A stretch of DNA of 64,000 nucleotides, from assembly GCF_003730295.1 (NCBI RefSeq), contig NZ_QTSZ01000041.1, positions 186,001 to 250,000 on the forward strand, in the 5' to 3' direction. Below, one piece after another: positions 18,441 through 26,493 of the stretch. Source of the DNA: Ornithinibacillus gellani. GTDB taxonomy: Bacteria; Bacillota; Bacilli; Bacillales; Amphibacillaceae. Made by a program: the position numbers and the translations under genes. The notes beneath the pieces are model-generated. The model was not told where the DNA came from and did not search any database. It saw nothing but the letters and a program-made list of their open reading frames with translations. Numbering within the stretch: position 1 is the stretch's first letter; the number at the start of each line of letters is the position of its first letter.

Positions 18441-19325
18441 TTAGTCAGTTTTCAAAAAGCGAATATATAATAGACTCAAAGAAATTCCAATTACCAACAA
18501 CACTAAGGAAATCGCTGTTCCATAGCCCAATTGATAATTGACAAACGCTTGATCATACATGAAGATCGGTAAAGTCGTTGTTTTTTCACCTGGTCCCCCA
18601 CCGGTTAGTGCATAGATCAATGTGAAAACGCCAAGTGTTTGCAACGTAACCAATACCATGTTTGTCACAGCTGAACCCTTAATGATTGGTAAGGTAATTC
18701 TCCAAAGTCTCTGCCAAGCATTAGCTCCATCAATTTTTGATGCTTCTTCCACTTCTTGCGGAATATCATCGAGTGCCGCTTGATACATGAGCATAGAAAA
18801 CGCAGCACCATGCCAAATATTTACGAAAATAACACTAACAAGCGGGAACTTGAGCAGCCAGGCAATTGGTTCAATATTGATAAATCCCAGCATGATATTT
18901 AAAGTTCCTGAATCACTTAGGAAAGCAAACCAAACAAACGCGACAACAATTTCCGGTGTGATCCATCCTGCCAGAATTAATATCCCAATAATCCTTCTGA
19001 AAGGACGCGCTTTTTGTTTCATGAGATAGGCAACTAAAAACCCAACAATTTGCTGACCAATCACTGCTGAAGCAATGAGGAAGACAATTGTGTTTATCAC
19101 ACTTGTCTTAAAGCTGGGATCCTGAAACATTCTGATAAAGTTATCAAATCCCACAAACTGCGTATCCCTTGCAGCCGCTCCCGTTAAAGACATGTTTGTA
19201 AAGGAGAAATAAAACGTCATGATAATTGGACCTAATACGAATAGTAATAGGAGAACGATAGATGGTAGGCCGAATAATACGGTTTTTAAATATATATTTC
19301 CATTTAGCGACTTACTTTTACCCAA
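18441..19325 (-). CDS. Sugar ABC transporter permease (MalF/MsmF type)
   Basis: A 294-aa permease with six predicted membrane segments. The EAA loop is EVEEASKIDGANAWQRLWRITLPIIKG and the TGGGPGEKTTTLPIFMYDQAF segment is typical of MalF-type partners. I choose the TTG at 19325, which follows GAGGTG, over an in-frame TTG at 19358. Partner of the next permease and of the binding protein upstream. Confidence 0.88.
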   Translation of the reverse strand: MGKSKSLNGNIYLKTVLFGLPSIVLLLLFVLGPIIMTFYFSFTNMSLTGAAARDTQFVGFDNFIRMFQDPSFKTSVINTIVFLIASAVIGQQIVGFLVAYLMKQKARPFRRIIGILILAGWITPEIVVAFVWFAFLSDSGTLNIMLGFINIEPIAWLLKFPLVSVIFVNIWHGAAFSMLMYQAALDDIPQEVEEASKIDGANAWQRLWRITLPIIKGSAVTNMVLVTLQTLGVFTLIYALTGGGPGEKTTTLPIFMYDQAFVNYQLGYGTAISLVLLVIGISLSLLYIRFLKTD

Positions 19326-19380
19326 AATGAAACACCTCTTTATAAGAGGATGGGACAAAACGCTATGATTGTATCAAAAA

Positions 19381-19460
19381 ACGAACATGATATAGCCAGG
19401 ATACCTTGCATCGGAAATATACTACTATTTCCGATGCGGGTCCATGTTATTGTTCGTTTG
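19381..19460 (-). other. Strong intercistronic hairpin between binding protein and permeases
   Basis: GCATCGGAAATA (19408-19419) and TATTTCCGATGC (19426-19437) form a perfect 12-bp stem with a 6-base loop, enclosed by weaker pairing of CGAACA with TGTTCG. There is no T run, so mRNA 3'-end protection or partial termination that raises binding-protein levels is likely. Confidence 0.7.
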
Positions 19461-19540
19461 TCTGATCCATATTTTTGGTTATGTCCCAACCCTTTGTCAG
19501 TATCAATTCGTTCGTGATTTATGATGTAAGGAAGCGATAT

Positions 19541-20878
19541 TTATTCTTCTTCTGTTTTATCTTCACCGACATCTCTGTTTACGTCTTTTTTAAATTGCTC
19601 CAATGCCTCTTCAGGTGTAAGCGTACCAGTCGTAACTGCTTCTACAGCTTTTTGAATATTGGAAGAAACCATTGGATATTCATCGTACGTTGGTCGATAC
19701 GTCGTGAATTCTAGAAATTCTGTTATCTTTTGTTGATAGGTCATTTGCTGATAATCATCCAATTCAGCAATATCTTTTCTTGGTGTTAACGCTGTACCAT
19801 ATCTTAAATTGTCTTTACTTGTTGCTGTCTTAATAAATTCAAATGCCAAATCCTTATTGGCAGCTTTTTCAGGAATAGCTAATGTCCATCCACCGGATAC
19901 GGTAACCTTTCCATCGCCCTGGCCATCCATTGTTGGCATCGCCGTGATGTCAATATGGTCTTCCCATTCCGGCCATGGGCTATTACCACTTTCCTGCCAG
20001 TTACCAGACATCCAGTTACCATCGAGCGCAATTCCTACTTCACCTTTTGGCATTAATTCTGTTGATACCTTTGCCCCGGCTTGTCCTGTAATACCCCAGC
20101 TGAGACTTGGTCCTAAATCGTTTTGATATACATGGTCAATAAACTTTAGAGAATCTAAAAAGCCTTCACTGCTTACTACCCATTTACCAGTGTCTTCGTT
20201 ATACAAATCACTGTCTGTACCATTTAACAGCATGAGGAATGTTTGCATTGTAGTACCTTCACCCATTGCTTTACCAGAGTTCATCCAAATCGGTACCTCA
20301 ACGTCATCCTTGATTGCTTCCGCAGCTGCTAATACATCGTCCCAGCTTTCCGGATTCCAAGGCGTTTCGATTCCGGCTTTTTCCAAAACGGTTTTATTAT
20401 ACCAGAGACCACGAACATCCGTTGAAATTGGCACACCGTAAAACTCTCCGTCTTCTCCAGTGACACCATCTTTAACCGCTTCATAGAAATGATCCCAGTC
20501 TTCCCATTCCTCTAACTTATCTGTAATCGGGGCAAGGTAACCTGCAGCCGCATTTGGCTTCAGCCCTTCTGAATCCTCCATGACAATATCTGGTGCTGTA
20601 TCAGCCGATCTCATCATCAAAATCGTCTTGTTCGGGTAATCCCCCTCATTACTATCAATTGGAGTGATTTTTACAGTGACCCCTTCATTTTCTGCTTCAA
20701 ATTGTTCCTTTGCTTCCTTCATCCATGATTCAAATGATTCATCGGGTGCTTTATAAACAATTTCGATTTCATTAGCCGACTTCGAGCTTTTCCCTTCTCC
20801 TCCGCCACAGGCAGCAAGTGTTAAAATAGCTAAAAATAAGACTGACAATAAAAGTATTCGTTTCTGAAATGTATTCAT
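19541..20878 (-). CDS. Extracellular sugar-binding lipoprotein of ABC transporter (NgtS-like by context)
   Basis: A 445-aa family 1 solute-binding protein. The signal peptide ends in the lipobox LTLAAC, so the Cys at about residue 24 is lipidated and the protein is anchored outside the membrane. The mature part is acidic and has the usual bilobal features (APDIVMEDSEGLKPNAAAGYLAPI; VSGGWTLAIPEKAANKDLAFEFIK). It should capture the glycan fragments made by the secreted GH85 enzyme. AAGGGGAAG precedes the ATG. It lies 86 bp downstream of the ROK repressor gene. Confidence 0.9.
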   Translation of the reverse strand: MNTFQKRILLLSVLFLAILTLAACGGGEGKSSKSANEIEIVYKAPDESFESWMKEAKEQFEAENEGVTVKITPIDSNEGDYPNKTILMMRSADTAPDIVMEDSEGLKPNAAAGYLAPITDKLEEWEDWDHFYEAVKDGVTGEDGEFYGVPISTDVRGLWYNKTVLEKAGIETPWNPESWDDVLAAAEAIKDDVEVPIWMNSGKAMGEGTTMQTFLMLLNGTDSDLYNEDTGKWVVSSEGFLDSLKFIDHVYQNDLGPSLSWGITGQAGAKVSTELMPKGEVGIALDGNWMSGNWQESGNSPWPEWEDHIDITAMPTMDGQGDGKVTVSGGWTLAIPEKAANKDLAFEFIKTATSKDNLRYGTALTPRKDIAELDDYQQMTYQQKITEFLEFTTYRPTYDEYPMVSSNIQKAVEAVTTGTLTPEEALEQFKKDVNRDVGEDKTEEE

Positions 20879-20964
20879 CTTTCTTCCCCTTTCTAATCTT
20901 TACTATTTTGAATGGATCCCAACATGTATATAAAACAAGGTTCACCACCTTATTTCATCGATGA

Positions 20965-22194
20965 TTATATGAGGATATTCTCTGGATAATCAAAAATCTT
21001 TTGTTGGATGATGGAGGCCGCGCCCATCAAACTGGACTGGTTGCCAAAACTCGATTTAATAAATGGAATATCATGGGCAAATTCGGAAAAGACGCGATCC
21101 TTAGCTATTTCTTCCGTTACCTGAATAATTTCCGGGTATAATTCAATCATTTGTCCCCCAAAAATGACGGTTGTAGGAGAAAAGAAATTCATTGCATTGG
21201 TGACGCCGATACCGAGGTAACGACCGATTTCATTCAATATATGTTGCACCAATGGGTCGCCATTTTTTCCATGTTCCATAATGGTTTCCAACGTTAATTC
21301 TGCTTCATCGTTTAAATAAAGCGCTGATAAGGAACTCTTTGAGCCGCGGCGGATTTCCTGTTTCACTCTTTTAACTAAAGCAATCCCGGATGCCAAAGCT
21401 TCCAAGCAGCCAAAGTTCCCACAATTACATTTCGGACCATCTATATCAATGGAGATATGTCCAATTTCACCGGCACCATTCTTATAACCACGGTAAATGC
21501 GAGAGTCGATAATAATTCCTCCACCAATACCTTGGTCCGCAAAAATATAAAGTATATTGCCTTTTGAACCGGCACTGCCAAACCATTGCTCTGCAAGTGC
21601 CGCGGCATTGGCATCCTTCTCCAATACCGTTGTTAATTCATACCGCTGTTCCAGTAATGCTTTAATATTTACATTCTTGACGCCGTGTAAGTTGGGTGGC
21701 GTTAAGATCTTTCCATCATCTTCATCGATTGGGCCTGGTGCAGATACACCAATGCCGACAATTTTAGAGAAGGACAAGTCAGCCTGAGAAACAAGCTCGT
21801 CAATCACCTTGTAAACCTTTTCAATTAAATTAGGTTTATTCGATGGATCTGACATACTTACTTCATGCTGATGATAGATGCTCCCTTTAAAATTGACGAG
21901 CGCCGCTGAAACCTGTGTGACCCCTATATCCAAGGCAATGACATAGTAGTTGTCCCAATTAAACTCATACAAAATCGGTCTTCTACCACCATTCGATTTA
22001 CCATAACCCGACTCCCGGATTGCCTCTATCTCCAACAGTTCTGTAGTGATATTTCCAATCGTCGCAAAGGTTAACTCACTCTTTTTGGAGATTTCCGCCT
22101 TTGATACGGGGCCTTCCTTGTAAATGAGCTTCAAGACCAGGGATCGATTATATTGCCTGATTTGATCTGTATTCCAATGTTCTTTCTTTTTCAT
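20965..22194 (-). CDS. ROK family transcriptional repressor (NagC/XylR type)
   Basis: A 409-aa regulator: an N-terminal winged helix (QIRQYNRSLVLKLIYKEGPVSKAEISKKSELTFATIGNITTELL, about residues 11-54) followed by a ROK domain with VIALDIGVTQVSAALV, LEKDANAAALAEQWFG and the zinc motif CNCGNFGCLE. Such proteins release DNA on binding a sugar or sugar phosphate. As first gene of the glycan operon, with a perfect palindrome between its promoter and coding region, it probably represses its own operon. Confidence 0.9.
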   Translation of the reverse strand: MKKKEHWNTDQIRQYNRSLVLKLIYKEGPVSKAEISKKSELTFATIGNITTELLEIEAIRESGYGKSNGGRRPILYEFNWDNYYVIALDIGVTQVSAALVNFKGSIYHQHEVSMSDPSNKPNLIEKVYKVIDELVSQADLSFSKIVGIGVSAPGPIDEDDGKILTPPNLHGVKNVNIKALLEQRYELTTVLEKDANAAALAEQWFGSAGSKGNILYIFADQGIGGGIIIDSRIYRGYKNGAGEIGHISIDIDGPKCNCGNFGCLEALASGIALVKRVKQEIRRGSKSSLSALYLNDEAELTLETIMEHGKNGDPLVQHILNEIGRYLGIGVTNAMNFFSPTTVIFGGQMIELYPEIIQVTEEIAKDRVFSEFAHDIPFIKSSFGNQSSLMGAASIIQQKIFDYPENILI

Positions 22195-22293
22195 TGTGCA
22201 TTGTCCTCTACTTTTTTTAACACGTATAATAAGTGTGTATATAAGAGCGGTTTCATATAAAAATAACGTATAATAACCCGTTTATATTTCACC

Positions 22294-22353
22294 CTTATTA
22301 AAACGTTTTTAATAAGTTGAGTTCATTATAGCACTTGATTTCTTTTCTGTAAA
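22294..22353 (-). promoter_or_regulatory. Promoter and palindromic operator of the N-glycan operon
   Basis: On the minus strand TTTACA (22353-22348), a 17-bp spacer and TATAAT (22330-22325) make a good sigma-A promoter. Immediately downstream, 22294-22316 is a perfect inverted repeat: arms CTTATTAAAA and TTTTAATAAG around CGT. A repressor there would block initiation or early elongation. The direct repeats ACGTATAATAA at 22222 and 22266 are a further unexplained feature of the leader. Confidence 0.75.
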
Positions 22354-22422
22354 ACATCTTTTGTATGCACTTACAATTGCCCTGTTCCAGTCAGAAGGAT
22401 GGCCGGTACATCATTTTGTAAA

Positions 22423-22460
22423 ATACGAATGCTGGGACAGCACGAGCCCAACATTCGTAT
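22423..22460 (-). terminator. Terminator after the GH85 gene
   Basis: ATACGAAT (22423-22430) pairs with ATTCGTAT (22453-22460), extended inward through TGGG/CCCA, and is followed on the minus strand by TTTT. Confidence 0.8.
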
Positions 22461-22475
22461 GTCGATGATGATTTC

Positions 22476-25400
22476 TTACAATTGATCGATTACTTTATTT
22501 GTATTGGAAGTAAGGGATTCGAAAGCTGCTTCGGTAATTAAACCATTTTCCAGCTGATATTCCAGCAACGCCTTAAATCCTTCCAGATGTTTGGCAACCT
22601 TGTCCATTTTGCCTTGTTTTTCATAATGCTCGACTGTGGTTATATGCAGTTTTAATGCGCGCAGGGAATCACTGTCCGACAACTCTCTTCTAACATCCAA
22701 TTGTTGAAGTAATCGCTTCAGATCAGATACCGTCACGTTTTCATTTAAATATCCAACACTGTATTTGAGACTTTCATCTACTCCCGGTGTTTGCAGCGTG
22801 TAATAAATCCGTCCCGCTTCTTCACCGAAGTCTAAATCCGTAAATGTAACGGTGCCATCTTCCTTCGCTACCTTTTCCGCTAAAACCTGATTCGAATCCA
22901 TCGTGTCATACAATCGAACCACTTGATCTTTTTTAACATTTTCCAAGGTAACTTGATCTTGTGCACCTTCGTTATTTTCAGCTGAGACAAAATGCAACAT
23001 TACATTTTCCGTCTTCGGTAATTTATCGCTTTCGAATAGTTGCCATTCATAAATACGAATCGCACCCCAAGGCGAAGCACCGCTATTGTGTACTTGCAAT
23101 TTGAATTCACTTGCCGTAATTGGCTCCTCTAACACAATATCAGTCACCGCTTCTTCATTATCTGTTATTCTTTCAGCCCGGACCCAATCTCCATTGGCAT
23201 CTTTATAGAGCAGTTCAAAGTCAATGGTGTTCATATTTTTCTCTTCTCCGCCAAACTCCGCATGTTCTACTCTCCACCGTTGAATCGTCTTTTCTTCCCC
23301 GATATCAATCGCCAAATGTCCTGTTTGCTTATTGGTCGCAGCCCATTTCGTGCTGGAAGAACCATCTAATGCTTTTGCAGCTGGTTCAGCGGGATTCTCA
23401 AATGAAACATCGGTAACTTCTGCGTTTAATGCCACGTTTTCAGATGGTGGGCTCTCATCATATTCCGTCGCGTGAATATCCAAGCCCCAATCAAAGTCTA
23501 CTTTTAATGCTTTTCCACGTTCAAACGTATCATTAATGGGTACAATCTTGATCGCTGTAACCTGATCATCCGCAGCATTTTCCACTGTTCTGGAAATGTT
23601 CGGTGTGTAAAAATGGTGATTCGGTGTAACCCCTAATAGCTTCGTATCTCCATGGGCATTTTCTTGATAAACCTCATACTGCAATGCATCTTCGTTTGGT
23701 GTCCAGCTGATTCGCGCTTCCGCTTCGTCAGCAGCATGCAGCATCTTTTCATCTATCTTCGCCTTTTCGACGGAAAGCTTCGGGGCTTCCGCATCATAAA
23801 TGGCAAGCTGCCCCAAATGAAGCGCATAATCATGTACTTCATCCGTATTTTCAACCTTTACACTTACGGCATAAGCAGTTTTTCCGCTTTCCGCACTCAA
23901 ATCAATTTCAGTTGTTTCCCAATCTTTGTCAGCGTCCGGTAGCGGGTAATACACGATATCTTCCTCCGCATAATCCTCACCATATGCAACGCCAAGTGAA
24001 ATATCAGCGCCAGGCTCATTTTGATAAACCAGACGTACTTTGGTTTCATCGGTCACAGAAATCTTCGTGCTATATAGCATGACTTCATTCTCAGCGTTTG
24101 CTTCCAGGTCTCCACTGAATTGTAATGAATTCCCGCCATTATAGGCTTTGTCAAAATCATACGCTCCAGTTAACTTGCTGCCTTCTCCTCGAATCCACCA
24201 ACGCCATGTCGGCATAATATCCTGCACAGAACGGTTATTCCATTCCTGCGCACTTACTTCTTCTCCATTTGCATAGTATTTCTTCCCATGCCCACTGTTA
24301 AAATTGGTGGTGAATGGCTTATTTTGGATCACAGATGAATCTGTCGCAAATCGAGCCAGCCCCTTCCAATCGGCTGAATCATCTGCTTTGGATGGATCAC
24401 CCTGCGGACCAGTCCAGAGATAGTTTTCCTGCTCATGAAAATCAGCCGGATCACTCGCAAGACCCATCGTAGAGTTCGGGGTATATAGCGCGATGGAGAC
24501 CTTTGATTGGCCATTTTCATCCAGCAGCGCATCTGTATTCACGTTTGTATTATAGGAATTCTGTTGTAATTCAAATCCGGCAAACGCTTGATAAGGAGAA
24601 TGGTCATGTTTCTTCATCGTTGCAACTGTCGTATTGATTTTATCCACATTCCAATTGTAATTTAAAAAGAACTCATCGACTCCATACACGCCATCTTCCG
24701 CACGCTCCACATACATATCATTTTTGTCATTGACAGCATCCTGATAGGATATCGTGCCATTATTCGATTGTGAATCATACCAGCTAATTTGCAGGTCGGA
24801 GTGACGTTTTATATAGCGCATCATTTCATTCATGCGTACGGCCGTTTCCTTGCTTACACCGGACGTTTCCTGGTTGAAGAAGTAACCATCAAAACCATAA
24901 TACTCCGCTACTTCAATCATCTTATCGGCTACCGGAAATGTTCCGTCCTCCAATTGCTCCGTAAAGGCTTCAATCTCAGCCAATGTTTCCGGTGAACCAG
25001 GTCCCCAAGGGAAACCTAACGAAGCATAAACTGGAACACCATTCCGATGGGCCGCATCGACAATATCAGGGGATGGTAATGCAAATACCCCCTCTTTATT
25101 GGGAGCACCAGGCCAGTAAATATAGGATTCCAGCAGCTGCCAATGATCAAAGGCATACACATCAAAGTTATTGCTCCCGACAGAGCTAGATAAATCATGG
25201 TCCGGCGTCGTAATCGAGGCTGCCATAATCCCAACTTCAGGATGTGCCAATGGGTTAATTTGATGCCCTTTAAATCGGTCTTTATTTAGCGGTACACTCG
25301 CCTGATTCAATTGCGCATCCGGATCATCTTCAGGGGACCATTCCAAAAGCGACTCCACACTGAAAGCGGGTGCCACTGGCTGCAGGCTTACTTCATCACG

Positions 25401-25532
25401 ATAGCGTTCATTGATCATATGATCCTCACTATCTTGAGCAGCAACACTTAATGGCATGGAAAAATGAGATAATATGAGCAACGTAATGGTTGCAGTAATC
25501 AAATAATAAAAATGCTTGTTCTTTTTTAACAT
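22476..25532 (-). CDS. Secreted GH85 endo-beta-N-acetylglucosaminidase with CBM32-like and FIMAH-like modules
   Basis: A 1018-aa secreted enzyme that cuts the GlcNAc-beta-1,4-GlcNAc core of N-glycans. A signal peptide occupies residues 1-32 (…SVAAQ). The GH85 domain spans about 90-470, with the paired catalytic residues Asn220 and Glu222 in GYFFNQETSG. Beta-sandwich regions follow; residues about 715-855 are F5/8 type C (CBM32-like, ALDGSSSTKWAA). The last ~80 residues form a helical FIMAH-like module also found on the GH84 and GH20 proteins here. Strong AAGGAGG site. It ends just before the promoter of the uptake operon and has its own terminator. Confidence 0.93.
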   Translation of the reverse strand: MLKKNKHFYYLITATITLLILSHFSMPLSVAAQDSEDHMINERYRDEVSLQPVAPAFSVESLLEWSPEDDPDAQLNQASVPLNKDRFKGHQINPLAHPEVGIMAASITTPDHDLSSSVGSNNFDVYAFDHWQLLESYIYWPGAPNKEGVFALPSPDIVDAAHRNGVPVYASLGFPWGPGSPETLAEIEAFTEQLEDGTFPVADKMIEVAEYYGFDGYFFNQETSGVSKETAVRMNEMMRYIKRHSDLQISWYDSQSNNGTISYQDAVNDKNDMYVERAEDGVYGVDEFFLNYNWNVDKINTTVATMKKHDHSPYQAFAGFELQQNSYNTNVNTDALLDENGQSKVSIALYTPNSTMGLASDPADFHEQENYLWTGPQGDPSKADDSADWKGLARFATDSSVIQNKPFTTNFNSGHGKKYYANGEEVSAQEWNNRSVQDIMPTWRWWIRGEGSKLTGAYDFDKAYNGGNSLQFSGDLEANAENEVMLYSTKISVTDETKVRLVYQNEPGADISLGVAYGEDYAEEDIVYYPLPDADKDWETTEIDLSAESGKTAYAVSVKVENTDEVHDYALHLGQLAIYDAEAPKLSVEKAKIDEKMLHAADEAEARISWTPNEDALQYEVYQENAHGDTKLLGVTPNHHFYTPNISRTVENAADDQVTAIKIVPINDTFERGKALKVDFDWGLDIHATEYDESPPSENVALNAEVTDVSFENPAEPAAKALDGSSSTKWAATNKQTGHLAIDIGEEKTIQRWRVEHAEFGGEEKNMNTIDFELLYKDANGDWVRAERITDNEEAVTDIVLEEPITASEFKLQVHNSGASPWGAIRIYEWQLFESDKLPKTENVMLHFVSAENNEGAQDQVTLENVKKDQVVRLYDTMDSNQVLAEKVAKEDGTVTFTDLDFGEEAGRIYYTLQTPGVDESLKYSVGYLNENVTVSDLKRLLQQLDVRRELSDSDSLRALKLHITTVEHYEKQGKMDKVAKHLEGFKALLEYQLENGLITEAAFESLTSNTNKVIDQL

Positions 25533-25851
25533 AAATATCCTCCTTCGACATCGCCAATTTTAATATCCAATCGTTTGTACAATATACGAAAGATCACAGC
25601 CTTCGGAAAACGGTCTCCCTCCTTTTTATCACCCCACTTCTTAAATGCGATTTAAAAATAAAAGCAAAATAAACCGCTTACAAATATAAGCATTGGGTTA
25701 AATCTGTTTGTTTGGGCACACTAATTAAATTACATTTAAGAAGTTCATCAAAAAGCATATCACATTCTCTCACAGACGGTAAATAAGATTTCGTGTTTTC
25801 CGAACATAATACTTCTTTTTACCTAGATTAGCTATTATCAGAAGGAACGGG

Positions 25852-25974
25852 TTGAAAAGCATGCAACAACCGCCTACATACATGTACTCCACACGGATAA
25901 CCTACAAACAAAATCAGAACGGTCCATCATCAGACAACGGAAACGGTATTCCCATGAGAAAGATTGAAATATAA
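25852..25974 (+). CDS. Possible small protein, 40 aa, unknown function
   Basis: A TTG at 25852 preceded by AAGGAACGGG, or an ATG at 25861, opens a frame ending at a TAA (25972-25974). The product is polar (YSTRITYKQNQNGPSSDNGN then GIPMRKIEI). ACAACGG inside the 3' part can pair with CCGTTGT at about 25982-25990, followed by seven Ts, so a transcript could end just after the gene. No family is recognised; it may be chance. Confidence 0.35.
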   Translation: MKSMQQPPTYMYSTRITYKQNQNGPSSDNGNGIPMRKIEI

Positions 25975-26203
25975 AGGGTTGACCGTTGTTTTTTTGGCTT
26001 TCAACAGCCTGTAAAATCACCACCATACAACTCGTTTTAAAGCCGCTAGAAGTATACTTTGTACCTATTGTAGATGAATTTTGGATATGATAATCTAACT
26101 ATAACTTCACATGCATACATGTTACTATTTGATTAGGCATGGTGGTCTGTAGAGGAGGAAAAATGCCCCCTCTAGTACCCCATGTCTTTTTTGGCGACTT
26201 TTT

Positions 26204-26230
26204 GGCCTACTTGGTCTACTTGACCTACTT
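26204..26230. repeat. Three tandem 9-bp repeats
   Basis: GGCCTACTT, GGTCTACTT and GACCTACTT follow one another without gaps. No function is evident. Confidence 0.6.
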
Positions 26231-26493
26231 TATTAAATTAAGAAAGTGCAGGATGTGGCTTGTGTAAGCCTTTTGGAATAGCGGCGATTATTCCAGCACC
26301 TCCAGAAGCGAGCAAAACCGCTTGTTCGGACGTGCCTTGCGCAGCTACGAACTTCCCTGCATCATGCATGTGAACCAAATAGTATTTTTTAAGGTGGTGT
26401 GACAGCGCTTCCAGATTTTGAAAAGTACTACAGCAATTTACAGGCTTCACCCTAGGAAATTCATCAAGAAAATAGAGGAGGATATGATTCTTT

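Larger units (their letters stand above)
25533..26493. other. 961-bp gap between divergent GH85 and GH84 genes
   Basis: This holds the divergent promoters and little that I can name. It contains a possible small ORF (25852-25974), an imperfect inverted repeat around 26150-26175 (TAGAGGAGG against CCCCCTCTA), three 9-bp tandem repeats at 26204-26230, and from 26240 to 26420 a stretch with long open frames on both strands that matches no family I recognise. Confidence 0.4.
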
